Position numbers and translations under genes: made by a program. From Arenimonas daejeonensis (GTDB lineage: Bacteria; Pseudomonadota; Gammaproteobacteria; Xanthomonadales; Xanthomonadaceae): a stretch of 64,000 bases of DNA. The notes beneath the pieces were generated by a model. The model searched no databases. It worked only from the letters and a program-made list of their open reading frames with translations, and was not told the DNA's origin. The stretch lies in the NCBI RefSeq assembly GCF_007993735.1, contig NZ_CP042453.1:806001-870000 (forward strand). The letters are read 5' to 3'. Of the stretch, positions 38,721-49,086 are shown piece after piece (position 1 is the first letter of the stretch; every line of letters starts with the position of its first letter).

Positions 38721-39730
38721 ATGAGCCCGACTTTCCGCGACGCCCCGGCCAATGCCGGTCCCGGCCGCACCGCCCTGCTGCTGGTCAACCTGGGCACGCC
38801 CGATGCGGCCACGCCCTCGGCCGTGCGCCGTTACCTGGCCGAGTTCCTGCACGACCACCGCGTGGTCGAGCTGACGCGCTGGCTCTGGTGCCCGCTGCTG
38901 CATTTGGTGATCCTGCCGCTGCGCGCGGGCAAGGTGGCGCGAAATTACGCGTCGGTCTGGATGCCGGAAGGGTCGCCGCTGCTGGTGCATTCGTCGCGGC
39001 TGGCGCAGGCGCTGCAGCATGCGCTGCCCGATGTGGCGGTGCGGCTGGCCATGCGTTACGGCGGGCCGTCGATCGCCGACACCCTGCGCGCGCTCGAGGC
39101 CGGGGCATGACCCGGCTGCTGGTGCTGCCGCTGTATCCGCAGTATTCGGCCAGCACCAGCGCTTCGGTGCTGGACGCGGTGGCGAAGGAAATCGCGGGCT
39201 GGCGGCGCGTACCCGAACTGCGTTTCATCGCCGACTACCACGACGACGGCGGCTGGCTGGACGCGATGGAGTCGCGCATCCGCGCGCACTGGGACCTGCA
39301 TGGCCGCGCCGAACGCCTGCTGTTCTCCTTCCATGGCCTGCCGCAGCGTTTCGAAACCGCCGGTGATCCTTATCCGCGCCAGTGCGAAGCCGGCGCACGC
39401 GCGCTGGCCGCCCGCCTGGGGCTGGCCGACGGCGACTGGCGGCTCACCTACCAGTCGCGATTCGGCCGCGAAAAATGGCTCGAACCCGCCACCGACAAAA
39501 CGCTGGAACAGCTGGCGCGCGACGGCATGAAAACCGTTGACGTCGTCTGCCCGGGTTTCGCGGTGGACTGCCTGGAGACACTGGAGGAAATCGCCGTGCA
39601 GAACGCGGAAACCTTCCGGCACGCCGGCGGCGGCGAACTGCGCTACATCAGCGCCCTGAACAACGAACCCGGCCATGTCGCCGCATTGGCCGCGCTGTCG
39701 CGCCGGCATCTTCAAGGTTGGCCGCACTGA
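38721..39730 (+). CDS. hemH: ferrochelatase (frameshifted here)
   Basis: HemH inserts Fe2+ into protoporphyrin IX, the last step of haem synthesis. [34 protein letters not shown] ([12 protein letters not shown]), the catalytic histidine in [11 protein letters not shown] and [18 protein letters not shown] are all family hallmarks. The frame breaks in GGGG at 39102-39105: with one more G, LEAGG joins [13 protein letters not shown]. Repaired length about 336 residues. Its TGA overlaps the next gene's ATG by one base. Confidence 0.92.
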
Positions 39731-40593
39731 TGCCACTGCGCGAGATCCGGCTGGGCAGCGCCCGCGGCGAGCTGGCGGCGCTGCGCGGCGGCACGCCCGG
39801 CGGCCCGAAGCTGCTGTGCCTGCACGGCTGGCTGGACAATGCCGCCAGCTTCCTGCCGCTGGCGCCGCACCTGCGCGAATTCGACCTGGTGGCGCTGGAC
39901 CTGCCGGGGCACGGCGCTTCGGAACACCGCGCGCCGGGTTACGACTACGCCTTCGTGGACTGGATCCACGACGCGCTGGATGCGCTGGACGCGCTGGGCT
40001 GGGACTCCGCCGACTGGCTCGGCCATTCCATGGGCGGCGCCATCGCCAGCGCGGTCGCCGCCGCGGCGCCGGCACGGGTGCGGCGACTGGCCTTGATCGA
40101 AGCATTGGGGCCGGTGACCGGCGACGCCACCGGCGCCGGCAAACGCCTGCGCGATGCGGCCACGGCCCGGCGCACACTGGCCGCCAAGGCGCCGCGCGTG
40201 ATCCCGGACCTGGACACTGCCGTGGCCGCGCGACTTGCCGCCAGCCGCATGACGCCGGAAGCCGCACGCCTGATCGTCGAACGCAATCTGCGGCAGGTCG
40301 AAGGCGGTTACGCCTGGCGCAGCGACCCGCGCCTGACCCTGCCCTCGCACCTGCGGTTGACCGAGGACACGGTGCAGTCGCTGCTGCGGGCGATCGAGGC
40401 ACCGGTGCTGGTGGTCGCGGCCTCGCCGTCGCCGCCGTATTTCACGCCCGAAGTGCGGGCGGCGCGGCTGGCCTGCCTGGCACGGGGCCGGGTCGAGGTG
40501 ATCGAGGGCGGGCACCACCTGCACATGGAACAGGCGGCGCGGGTGGCGGCGCCGCTGCGGGAATTCCTGCTGGAGGATGTCGCGCGGGGTTAG
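39730..40593 (+). CDS. alpha/beta hydrolase
   Basis: A 287-residue alpha/beta-fold hydrolase with the nucleophile elbow GHSMGG near residue 100, LCLHGWLDNAASFLPLAPHL in the oxyanion region and a C-terminal EGGHHLHMEQ containing the catalytic histidine. The HGWLDN pattern is typical of MEST/YfhR-like esterases. The substrate is unknown. It overlaps hemH by one base (TGATG), so it is co-translated with it. Confidence 0.8.
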   Translation: MPLREIRLGSARGELAALRGGTPGGPKLLCLHGWLDNAASFLPLAPHLREFDLVALDLPGHGASEHRAPGYDYAFVDWIHDALDALDALGWDSADWLGHSMGGAIASAVAAAAPARVRRLALIEALGPVTGDATGAGKRLRDAATARRTLAAKAPRVIPDLDTAVAARLAASRMTPEAARLIVERNLRQVEGGYAWRSDPRLTLPSHLRLTEDTVQSLLRAIEAPVLVVAASPSPPYFTPEVRAARLACLARGRVEVIEGGHHLHMEQAARVAAPLREFLLEDVARG

Positions 40594-41101
40594 GGCGCCT
40601 GCAGGCTCAGCGAAACCACGGTCTGGCCTTCCATGTCCGGGCGCAGGTTCACCAGCATGCCGCGCTTGTCCTTCTCGAAGCCCAGCGCGGAACCTTCGGC
40701 GCCCTGCATGGACAGGGTTTCCTTCCAGCCCTGGTCGGCCTGGCCGGACTTGTAGTGCTCGTACAGCGCGGACATCGCTTCGGGGCTGCGCAGCACGACC
40801 GACTGCGCCGGGCCCAGTTTCATCACCGACACCACGGTGTAGTCGTCCGGCAGCACCACGTCCCTGGGGAAGTCGGGCGGCAGCGGCACGTTTTCGCCGG
40901 TGGTGTGCTGCAGCTGGCCCTCATCGGTTTCCATGGTCAGGGTGTTCTGGCCGTCTTCGCTCTCGAAGTCGACCTGGGCGCCGGTCTGCGCTTCCAGAGC
41001 CTGTTCGGTCAGGGTTTCGGTGGCCGATTATGGGCCTGTCCGCAAGCGGCCAGCAGGGTGGCCAGGACGGTGGCGGCCAGCAGGGGGCGGGTGGGAAACA
41101 T
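40590..41101 (-). CDS. small lipoprotein of unknown function (frameshifted here)
   Basis: The N-terminus in one frame is a lipobox signal (FPTRPLLAATVLATLLAAC). The rest, in the next frame, gives TETLTEQALEAQTGAQVDF, ESEDGQNTLTMETDEGQLQ, then VSVMKLGPAQSVVLRSPE and the end TVVSLSLQAP. The join near 41023-41026 needs one extra base. Repaired, it is about 170 residues. I recognise no defined function; similar lipoproteins are conserved in xanthomonads. Confidence 0.7.
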
Positions 41102-41143
41102 GGCGGGCTCCGGAGGCGGGCAGGGCCCGGTTCGCGGGCCCTT

Positions 41144-41907
41144 TCAGCCAATCAAACGGGAGAGCCGGGCCTTCAAGGCCAGCCCTTCGCCGCGCAGATA
41201 ATCCCGTTCGTCGCGCCATTCAGGCCAGCGGGCCTCGACCTCGCGCCAGAAGCCACGCGAGTGGTTGGCGTGGATCAAGTGGCAGAGCTCGTGCACCAGC
41301 ACGTATTCGAAGGCGCCGGGGCGGCCCAGCACCAGGGACAGGTCCAGGGACAGGGCGTCGCCCGGGCTCAGTGACCCCAGAGCGAGGACAGCGGCCGCAG
41401 CTTGAAGCTGCTCGGTGGCCGCGGCAGGCCGGGCAGGTATTTCGGCATCCAGCGGCCCAGATCGTGGCGCGCCTGGCCGAGGTAGAAGTCGCGCAGGGCG
41501 GCGCGGGCCTGGGTGTCGCCGGCGCGTTCGGGCAGTTGCAGCACGACACCGTGTCCGCCAAGTTCGGCGCGGGCGTAGCGGCCGTCGCGCCATTCGATCG
41601 GCAGTTCGTGGCCGCGCAGGGGCAGGGTTTCGGTGCTGCCGCGGGTGAACGCTGCGGCAGCGGGCGCGGGCTGGCGCGCAAGCTGTTCGGCCAGCCAGTC
41701 GCGGTGTTCGTGCAGGAAGGCGAGGGCGAGCTTCTGCGAGGCGGCGCGCGGCAGGGTCAGCCGTGCGCCCTTGTCGGAGACGATCAGGCGCAGGCGGCGG
41801 GCGCGCGGGTCGCGCACCCAGCGCACCGGCACTTCGGTGCCGTCGGCCAGGGCCAGCGGCCGGATTTCGGTCGCGGGTGGAGCGGGGCGGATCAGGCGCA
41901 GGAACAT
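41144..41907 (-). CDS. YgjP-type zinc metallopeptidase, M48/DUF45 (frameshifted here)
   Basis: The N-terminal half has the DUF45 pattern (PVRWVRDPRARRLRLIVSDK). The C-terminal half carries the zinc motif VHELCHLIHANHSRGFW with a downstream WREVEARWPEW. The frame breaks at CCCC 41375-41378 on the plus strand: one more base changes SLWGH-stop into SLWGSLSPGDALSLDLSLV. Repaired, it is about 254 residues. YgjP relatives are predicted cytoplasmic metallohydrolases of unknown substrate. Confidence 0.8.
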
Positions 41908-41930
41908 GGGGTGACTCTAGCGCGAGTGCA

Positions 41931-42017
41931 CACCCCTCCCAGCCTCCCCCTGCAAGCAGGGGGAGGAGCAACTGCCTGTCCCCCTCCCTGCTTGCAGGGG
42001 AGGGCCGGGGAGGGGTG
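41931..42017. repeat. GC-rich palindrome pair (repeat family, site 2)
   Basis: Between two minus-strand genes lies CCTCCCCCTGC-AA-GCAGGGGGAGG (about 41943-41966), then CCCTCCCTGC-TT-GCAGGGGAGGG with GCCGGGGAGGGGTGGAACTTCGGAGC. These are the same modules as at 9155-9247, in the opposite relative order and orientation. This supports a dispersed repeat family. Confidence 0.72.
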
Positions 42018-42035
42018 GAACTTCGGAGCGTGGAA

Positions 42036-42945
42036 TCAGGCCTCGGCAGCGCTGAACTTCAAGGCCGGCTCAAGCACCGCGAACAGCCGCTTGAGTTCGC
42101 CGGCCATCAGCGCATAACGGGCGTCGAGTTCGGCGCGCAGGCCTTCGTTCTCGGTGTTCTCGAGCTGGTCGACGGCGCCGTCGAGGAACTTGAGCTTGCG
42201 CACCACCAGGTCCTCGCCCAGCACGAAGCTGACGTGGTCGTCGAGGATGAGCGCCAGCTTGCTGACCTGCTTGCCGGACTCGAGATGTTTCCTGATCTCG
42301 TCGCACAGCAGTTCCTGGCGCTGGCACTTCACCACCGCGCCGCCATCGATCGGGTCCTTGAGCTCGCACTCATCGCCCAGCACCAGGCCGGCCGGCAGCG
42401 GTTCGCCGGCGATCCAGCCGGTGAGCACGGCGCGCGCCGAGGTTTCGGCGTTCAGCGGCAGCGCCGGGAAACTGCAGGGGCGTGCCGCAGTTCGGAGACG
42501 ACGTTTTCGGCGGTCTTGCGCGAGCTGGCGTCCACCGCGATGAAACCGTGCTGCAGGTCGAGCGTGGCGCCGGTGCGCGTCGGGCGCACGAAGGCGCGCG
42601 GCAGCAGCTCCATCACCAGGTCTTCCTTGAGGCGCTTGCGGGCGCGGCCGCCGAGCTTGCGGCCTTCCTTTTCCTCGAGTGCGGCGATGCGCTTGCCGAG
42701 CTCGTCGTTGATGACGGCGCCGGGCAGCAGGCGGTCTTCGCCGCCGAGGGTGATCCAGATGGCGTCGCCGACGCGGTGGCTCATGGTGGCGTCATCGCGG
42801 CCGAAGGGCGAGATGAAACCACGCGACATCAGCTCGGACGGACCGACCGGCTTGAGCTTGCACTCCTCCAGGCGGGCGTCGAGTTCATCGAAGGATTTGG
42901 CGAGGGAAGCAGGAAAGCGGAAAAACGTCAGGTTGCGAAAAACAT
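42036..42945 (-). CDS. rdgC: recombination-associated protein RdgC (two frameshifts here)
   Basis: RdgC is a nucleoid-associated ring protein that binds double-stranded DNA and restrains RecA. The segments LMSRGFISPFGRDD, VNDELGKRI-type (GAVINDELGKRIAALEEKEG) and DDHVSFVLGEDLVVRKLKF are characteristic. The true N-terminus MFFRNLTFFRFPASLA starts at the ATG at 42945 and needs one more T in the run at 42938-42942. A second base is missing near 42474-42481 (SFPALPLNAETSARAVLTGW). Repaired it is 303 residues, the usual length. Confidence 0.9.
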
Positions 42946-42967
42946 CAAACTTCCATTCAAAGAAAAC

Positions 42968-43037
42968 AAAAAGGGGTCAGACAATATTTACAATTGAAGC
43001 CGGCGTTTGAAACGTTAATATTGTCTGACCCCTTTTT
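42968..43037 (-). terminator. perfect 21-bp inverted repeat after ttcA
   Basis: AAAAAGGGGTCAGACAATATT at 42968-42988 is exactly inverted at 43017-43037, with a 28-base spacer. On the minus strand the stem ends in TTTTT right after the ttcA stop, so it can terminate ttcA transcripts. It is much more AT-rich than its surroundings. The GGGGTCAG core is shared with the direct repeats at 18.0 and 18.9 kb, so it may derive from a mobile repeat. Confidence 0.75.
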
Positions 43038-43935
43038 ATTGTTGTTCGGGGTCGCTGGATAGCCAGGCGTGGGCGTCGGGTAGCGGGGAGTCCGTTTGGC
43101 GGCCGAGGGCGGCGAAGTCGAACAGCGACGGATCGGCGAGCTGCGAGGGTCGCACATCGGCCAGTGACCTGGCGATGGTGTCGATGCGGCCCGGGTGGTC
43201 CTTTTCCCACTGCGCCATCATTTTCCCGACCTGTTTGCGCAGCAGGTTCTCCTGCGAGCCGCAGAGCGTGCAGGGGATGATCGGAAAACGCTTCCACTCG
43301 GCGTACTCGGCGATGTCCGCCTCGCGCACGGTGGCCAGCGGCCGGATCATAAGGTGTTCGCCGTCGTCGCTGCGCAGCTTCGGCGGCATGGTGGCCAGTT
43401 TGGCGTGGAAGAACAGGTTCATGAAGAAGGTCGCCACCAGGTCGTCGCGGTGGTGGCCGAGCGCGATCTTGGTGAAGCCGTGGTCCTTGGCATGCTGGTA
43501 CAGCGCGCCTCGGCGCAGGCGCGAACACAGCGAGCACATGGTCTTGCCCTCGGGCACCACGCGCTTGACCACCGAATAGGTGTCCTGCTCGATGATCGTA
43601 TACGCCACGCCGAGCGACGCGAGGTAATCCGGCAGCACGTGCTCCGGAAACCCCGGCTGCTTCTGGTCCAGGTTCACCGCCACCAGCTCGAAGCGCACCG
43701 GCGCCTTCTTCTGCAGCTGCAGCAGGAGGTCGAGCATCGTGTAGCTGTCCTTGCCGCCGGACAGGCAGACCATCACCTTGTCGCCGTCCTCGATCATCCC
43801 GTAGTCGGCGATCGCCTGCCCGACCTGGCGGCGCAGCCGCTTGGCCAGCTTGTGGCGTTCGTGCGCCTGTTTGCGCGGGACGGGGTCTTGCAGCAGCAGG
43901 GTCATGACGGTGCGGTGGAGGGGTCGGCCGGGCAT
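43036..43935 (-). CDS. ttcA: tRNA 2-thiocytidine(32) synthetase TtcA
   Basis: An ATP-dependent thiolase that converts C32 of some tRNAs to 2-thiocytidine, using a 4Fe-4S cluster. The PP-loop [10 protein letters not shown] and the two CxxC pairs ([10 protein letters not shown] and [14 protein letters not shown]) are present, and the frame is intact. The ATG at 43935 (MPGRPLHR) has AGGGG close upstream; MTLLLQDP at 43905 is an alternative with no ribosome site. 299 residues. Confidence 0.93.
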   Translation of the reverse strand: MPGRPLHRTVMTLLLQDPVPRKQAHERHKLAKRLRRQVGQAIADYGMIEDGDKVMVCLSGGKDSYTMLDLLLQLQKKAPVRFELVAVNLDQKQPGFPEHVLPDYLASLGVAYTIIEQDTYSVVKRVVPEGKTMCSLCSRLRRGALYQHAKDHGFTKIALGHHRDDLVATFFMNLFFHAKLATMPPKLRSDDGEHLMIRPLATVREADIAEYAEWKRFPIIPCTLCGSQENLLRKQVGKMMAQWEKDHPGRIDTIARSLADVRPSQLADPSLFDFAALGRQTDSPLPDAHAWLSSDPEQQ

Positions 43936-43993
43936 TTTACCCCTGTCGCCGGTCCGGCCGGAGGTTTAAGCTCGAATGGCACGGAGAGGACGC

Positions 43994-44200
43994 ATGGCCG
44001 AGGAAGATCCCGCCAAGATCGCCGCCCAGCTGGTCGAGCTCAAGGTCGAACACCGCGACCTGGACGAGGCCATCGCCCGCCTCGCCGCCACCATCGAATC
44101 GGACGAGCTGGCGATCAAGCGCCTGAAGAAGCGCAAGCTCAAGATCAAGGACATGATCTCGACGCTGGAAAGCCGCCTGATCCCAGACCTGGACGCATGA
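43994..44200 (+). CDS. DUF465/YdcH family small protein
   Basis: A 68-residue, highly charged helical protein: QLVELKVEHRDLDEAIARLA, then IKRLKKRKLKIKDMI, the DUF465 signature. The ATG at 43994 is chosen over one at 43976 because GGAGAGGA lies just upstream. The function of the family is unknown. It is divergent from ttcA. Confidence 0.82.
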   Translation: MAEEDPAKIAAQLVELKVEHRDLDEAIARLAATIESDELAIKRLKKRKLKIKDMISTLESRLIPDLDA

Positions 44201-44423
44201 GTGCATGCAGTCCGTTCAGGTTGACCCGCTCACCTGGACTGTCGGGTGCGGCTGGAATGTGAAATGTGCGGGAATCCGGCGTTCACATCCCTTGCTGGGG
44301 CAGGAGCTGCCGGGCCTTTCGCGAGGCGTCCCGCTGAAGCACAATCCGACCAGCGTCCATTCAAATTACTGACCCCTGCCGGGGTCCTGGCAGCCGTTGG
44401 TGCCAGATTAGGGGGATCCAATC

Positions 44424-46499
44424 GTGAAGCATGTTTCCAAAACCGTTCTTGCCGCGACCGTCGCGGCCATGTTGGCGTCACCGCTGTCCGCCGTCGAGCG
44501 CGACATCCAGCCTCCGCTGAAGCCGGGCTTCAAGCAGGACTTTTCCACCAACGACCGCTTCATCATCAAGTTCCGCGACAGCGACCGGACGGTTGTTGCT
44601 GCCACCTATCGCGAGCGCGCGCTGAACCGGATCGCCAGCAGCCGCGGCCTCAAGGCGCAGTCCCTGCGCCAGATCGCCTGGGTGCCGACGTGGTCCGCCT
44701 GAGCCGGAAGCTCGACCGGGTCGAGGCGGAGGCCTTCCTTGAGCAGCTGCGCGCCGACCCGGCCGTCGAGTATGCCGAGCCCGACCTGCGCATGAAGCCG
44801 GCATACACGCCCAACGATCCGCTGTACTCGCTGCAGTGGCACTACAACCACCCGGTCGGCGGCATCAACCTGCCGCTGGCCTGGGACACCAGCAAGGGCA
44901 GCGGGGCGGTCGTGGCGGTCCTGGATACGGGCATCACCAATCACCCGGACCTCAACGCCCAGGTGCTGGCGGGCTACGATTTCATCGGCGACATCGCTAC
45001 CGCCAATGATGGCAACGGTCGCGACAACAACCCTGCCGACCCGGGTGACTGGGTGGAAGCGGACGAATGCGAAGATGGCGAGGAGGCCGAGGATTCGTCC
45101 TGGCACGGCACCCATGTCGCAGGCACCGTCGCGGCGCATACCAACAATGGCGTGGGTGTCGCCGGTGTCGCGCCGCTGGCGAAGATCGTGCCGGTGCGAG
45201 TCCTGGGCAAATGTGGCGGCTTCACTTCCGACATCGCCGACGCCATCGTCTGGGCCTCGGGAGGCGCCGTCAGCGGCGTACCCGCGAATGCCAACCCGGC
45301 GGAAGTCATCAATCTCAGCCTTGGCGGCGAAGGATCGTGCGGAACAACCTATCGGAACGCCATCAACGGGGCGGTCGCACGCGGTAGCGTGGTGGTGGTT
45401 GCCGCCGGCAACGGCAACACCAGTGTCGAGTCGTATACCCCGGCGAGCTGCCCGAACGTGATTGCGGTCGCCTCGAGCGACCAGGACGGTACCCGGTCGG
45501 ATTTCTCGAATGCCGGCGGGCTCATCGACGTGACGGCGCCGGGCGGCGAGGGAACCACGCCGGATGGCACGGTGGGGATCGCCTCGACGGCTGACAGCGG
45601 CACCACGGTGCCGGAAAGCCCCGGTTACTACTATTACCAGGGCACCTCGATGGCGGCGCCGCACGTCGCCGGCGTGGTCGCACTGATGCAGTCGCTGTCG
45701 CCGAACACGCCCGCCGAAGTCGAACGGATCCTCAAGCTGACCTCCAAACCGATCGCTCCGTTCAATTGCCCGGGCGGCTGCGGCGCCGGCAAGATCAACG
45801 CCTATGCCGCGCTCCGCGGCGTTGCCGGAATACTGCCGGCCGCACCCATCGCCACGCTCCGGAACGGCACGACGATTTCCGTACCGGCCGGCGCGGCCGG
45901 CACGTGGACCCGGTTCTCACTGCCGAACATTTCACGCGGCATGAACCTCAGCTTCACCCTTACCGGGGGAACCGGCAATGGCGACCTGTATGTCAAGTTC
46001 GGCGCACCACCGACCCTTACCGACTACGACTGCCGCTCGACCAACGCAGGCAACAGTGAAGTCTGCAGGATTCCCGAGATGCAGGAGGGGAACTATTACG
46101 CGTATGTGCGCGGTGCGACGGCGCACAGCGGTGCGCGGCTGATCACCAGCCATTACGCCCGGGTTTTCCTCAACCGCGAAGACGTAACCATCCCGGACCT
46201 GGGCACGGCGCAATCCCCGATCCTGGTGCTCCGCCGCACCGGCAGGGCGTTGGCCCGCACCCCTGGTTCGTGTCGAGGTCGCCCATACCTACAGCGGCGA
46301 CATGAAGCTGGACCTGGTGGGGCCGAGTGGTGCCGTTTACCCGCTGCAGGCCAACGTGGGTGGCGACACCGACCACATCATCAGGCAGTACTACGTGGAC
46401 GCCTCGGCCGAAACCGCCAACGGCACCTGGTATCTGCGCGCGCAGGACGAGGGTCCCGAAGACGTCGGCCACATCAACCAGTGGCACCTCCGGCCCTGA
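44424..46499 (+). CDS. secreted S8 (subtilisin-like) serine protease with PPC and P domains (two frameshifts here)
   Basis: A secreted protease precursor of about 692 residues. The signal peptide ends near PLSAVE. An I9-type propeptide follows, to about residue 130. The catalytic domain has Asp in AVLDTGITNH, His in SWHGTHVAGTVAAH and Ser in YQGTSMAAPHVAG. A bacterial pre-peptidase C-terminal (PPC) domain (FSLPNISRGMNLSFTLTGG) and a C-terminal P/proprotein-convertase domain (VEVAHTYSGDMKLDLVGPSG) complete it. Breaks lie at 44677-44678 (one C missing, RQIALGADVVRL) and 46245-46255 (one extra base). The GTG start at 44424 has AGGGGGA upstream. Such proteases are common extracellular enzymes of Lysobacter relatives. 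Confidence 0.87.
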
Positions 46500-46521
46500 C
46501 CGGGGCGCCACGCGCTGGCCG

Positions 46522-49086
46522 CTAGCCCTTGACGCTGGCGGCCGGCGCGGCCGGTTGTGACCCGGTCATGCGGCTGACCGCTTCCGGCGAGAGTTTCGAG
46601 ATGGTGTGCCGCAGCTCGCGACCCAGCACCACCTTGGCGTCCTTCTCCCAGGTGGTCAGCTGCTCGTCGAAGTCGAGCTTGCCGTCCGGGCAGACCCAGA
46701 CCAGCTTCATCTCGCGCAGCTTCTGGATGAAGCCGCGGAACAGCGACTTGTCGAAGAACTCCGGCGCCGCCGGCGCATAGAGCAGGCTCAGGCGCTGCGC
46801 GGTGAGATGGCAGAGCGACTCGAGTTCGCCCGAGCTGAGCGTGCGCGGACCGTTCTTCACCAGGGTGGTGATGGCGATGAAATACCGCTCGAAGGCCTGC
46901 TGCAGGCTGTGCGCGATCGCGCGCAGGCGGAACACCTCGTCGGTCTGGCCTGGTCCGCGCGAGATGATGCCGCCCTCGTCCTCGTTGGCCACGGTCAGCA
47001 GTCCTTCGGCCACGAACAGGTCCACGGTCGCGTCCAGCCGCTGCGCGAACTCCTCGGAGGTCCAGGGCAGGAACAGCTCCTCCTGCACGAAGGGATAGAT
47101 CGTGCGGCCCAGCCGCAGCAGGCCGGTGCGGCTCATGCGCCGGTTGTTCTGGAAACAAAGCGCCACCCAGCTCGCCGCGGCGAACAGGTGCAGCACGTTG
47201 TTGCGGAAGTAGCTCTGGAGTACCGCGGTTTCGCCCTCGATGCCGAGCACGTCGCCGAGCGGATGCACAGTGCGCGTGAGCACGCCGATCTTCTCGCCGT
47301 AAGAGACGATCTCGGCCGGCTCCAGCGCCGTCACGGTGACGCGGTCGGAGTACGGCAGCGCCGCCAGCAGCTTCTTGCCCAGGGCCAGCTGCGCCAGCAG
47401 GTCGGCCTCGGACATGGCGTGCTTGGGCGTGGACAGCAGGGCCAGCGCCAGCAGGTTGACCGGGTTCACGTCGGCGGCGCGGTTGATGTTGACCTGGATG
47501 CGCTGGGCGATGTCCTCGACCGCGCCGTTGATCCAGGTCGGCTTGTCGTCCGGGTCGGCGTTGCGTTCGCGCCAGTCCGGCGCGTGTTCGGCCAGCACCG
47601 TGTCCAGGAAGATCGGTTCGCCGAAGTTCACCGCCACCTTGCCGTAGTGCTGGCGCAGGATGCCGGCGCCGGCCTTGATCAGGGCCCAGATGGTTTCCTT
47701 TTCCTTGGGCTGGCCGGTCAGCTCGTCCAGGTAGCTCTTGCCTTCGATCAGCTTCTCGTAGCCGATGTAGACCGGCTGGAACACCACCGGCCGGCGCGGC
47801 GCGCGCAGGAAGGCCTTGATGGTCATCACGATCATGCCGCCCTTGGGCTGCAGCAGGCGGCCGGTGCGTGAGCGTCCGCCTTCGATGAAGTACTCCAGCG
47901 AAAAACCCTCGCCCACCAGCTGCGCCACGTATTCGCCCAGCACCGCCGCGTACAGCGCGTTGCCGCGGATCGAACGGCGGATGAAGAAGGCGCCGCCGCG
48001 GCGCAGGATCGGTCCGATCACCGGCATGTTCAGGTTGACGCCGGCGACGATGTGCGGCGGCACGATGCCGCGGGTGTACAGCAGGTAGCTCAGCAGCAGG
48101 TAGTCCATGTGGCTGCGGTGGCAGGGCACGTAGATGACCTCGTGCCCGGGCGCCACCTGCTTGAGCGTGTCGATGTGGTTGACGTTGAGGCCGCCGTAGA
48201 TCCGGTTCCAGAAACCCGTCAGCGCGAACGACGCCGAGCGCACCACCGGGTTGGAATAGTCGGCGGCGATTTCCCAGGCGAAGTTGTGCGCCTTCTTCCA
48301 GGCTTCCAGGTATTCGGTGCCGTCGCGGCGCGCCTGGTCGGTGATCGCCTTGCGCACCGGCTCGGCGTCGAGCACGCGGTCCACCAGCAGGCGCCGGGTA
48401 GAGAGGTCGGGGCCGATGACGGCGGTCTTGATCTTGCGGAAGTGGGCGCGCAGCACTCGGCTGACCTTGCGCACCTGGCGTTCGTGCGGCATGTCGTCGG
48501 CCAGGATTTCCCACACGCGCACGCTTGGCGAGAACTGCACCATGGTGTCGCGGCCGTTGAGCAGGATCGCCAGCAGGCGCCGGAAGCGGCCCACCAGGTC
48601 CCAGTTCTCCGAGAACAGCACCGAGAACCAGCCCGACTGCCGGGTCGGTGCGCGGCCGACGAAGATCGACACCGGCACCAGTTGCACGTCCTGGTCGGGG
48701 TACAGGCGGTGCGCCATCAGCAGGCGCGAGAGCGCGTCGGAATGGCTGCGGTTCTTGGGCCGGCCGAACAGGCCGGCGCGACGGCGCGACAGCGCCACGT
48801 AGGCACGCTTGCGGCCCAGCGGATCGCCCGGCAGCGCCGCCAGTGGCGAAGGCAGTCCGGCTTCGCGGCAGGCGCGGTCGAGGATCAGCGAGTTCGAAAG
48901 GCCGTAGTTCTCGATCACATAACAGATCGGTCGGTCGAGATTGAACGGCATCTCGGCCGGCTCGCGCTTGATCTCGATCCAGGGCTGCAGCAGTTTTTCC
49001 ATGAACCGCGCCCACAGCGGCGGGCGGGCGGATTTCGACGGCGGGCGGGGAGCCGGGGCCTGCGGGGCATCCATGTCGGGATTCAC
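46522..49086 (-). CDS. plsB: glycerol-3-phosphate 1-O-acyltransferase
   Basis: PlsB transfers acyl chains to the sn-1 position of glycerol-3-phosphate, the first step of phospholipid synthesis, at the inner membrane. The 854-residue protein is intact. The catalytic HX4D motif is PCHRSHMDYLLLSY near residue 322, followed by GGAFFIRRSIRG and FIEGGRSRTGRLLQPKGG. GTG at 49086 overlaps the stop of the upstream lipoprotein gene; ATG at 49074 is an alternative. It is convergent with the protease gene. Confidence 0.94.
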   Translation of the reverse strand: MNPDMDAPQAPAPRPPSKSARPPLWARFMEKLLQPWIEIKREPAEMPFNLDRPICYVIENYGLSNSLILDRACREAGLPSPLAALPGDPLGRKRAYVALSRRRAGLFGRPKNRSHSDALSRLLMAHRLYPDQDVQLVPVSIFVGRAPTRQSGWFSVLFSENWDLVGRFRRLLAILLNGRDTMVQFSPSVRVWEILADDMPHERQVRKVSRVLRAHFRKIKTAVIGPDLSTRRLLVDRVLDAEPVRKAITDQARRDGTEYLEAWKKAHNFAWEIAADYSNPVVRSASFALTGFWNRIYGGLNVNHIDTLKQVAPGHEVIYVPCHRSHMDYLLLSYLLYTRGIVPPHIVAGVNLNMPVIGPILRRGGAFFIRRSIRGNALYAAVLGEYVAQLVGEGFSLEYFIEGGRSRTGRLLQPKGGMIVMTIKAFLRAPRRPVVFQPVYIGYEKLIEGKSYLDELTGQPKEKETIWALIKAGAGILRQHYGKVAVNFGEPIFLDTVLAEHAPDWRERNADPDDKPTWINGAVEDIAQRIQVNINRAADVNPVNLLALALLSTPKHAMSEADLLAQLALGKKLLAALPYSDRVTVTALEPAEIVSYGEKIGVLTRTVHPLGDVLGIEGETAVLQSYFRNNVLHLFAAASWVALCFQNNRRMSRTGLLRLGRTIYPFVQEELFLPWTSEEFAQRLDATVDLFVAEGLLTVANEDEGGIISRGPGQTDEVFRLRAIAHSLQQAFERYFIAITTLVKNGPRTLSSGELESLCHLTAQRLSLLYAPAAPEFFDKSLFRGFIQKLREMKLVWVCPDGKLDFDEQLTTWEKDAKVVLGRELRHTISKLSPEAVSRMTGSQPAAPAASVKG

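Noticed and set aside
41931..42017. Possible CRISPR repeats from the recurring GC-rich palindromes
   Set aside because: There is no regular spacing, no unique spacers of even length and no cas gene; the copies sit singly or in pairs between genes.
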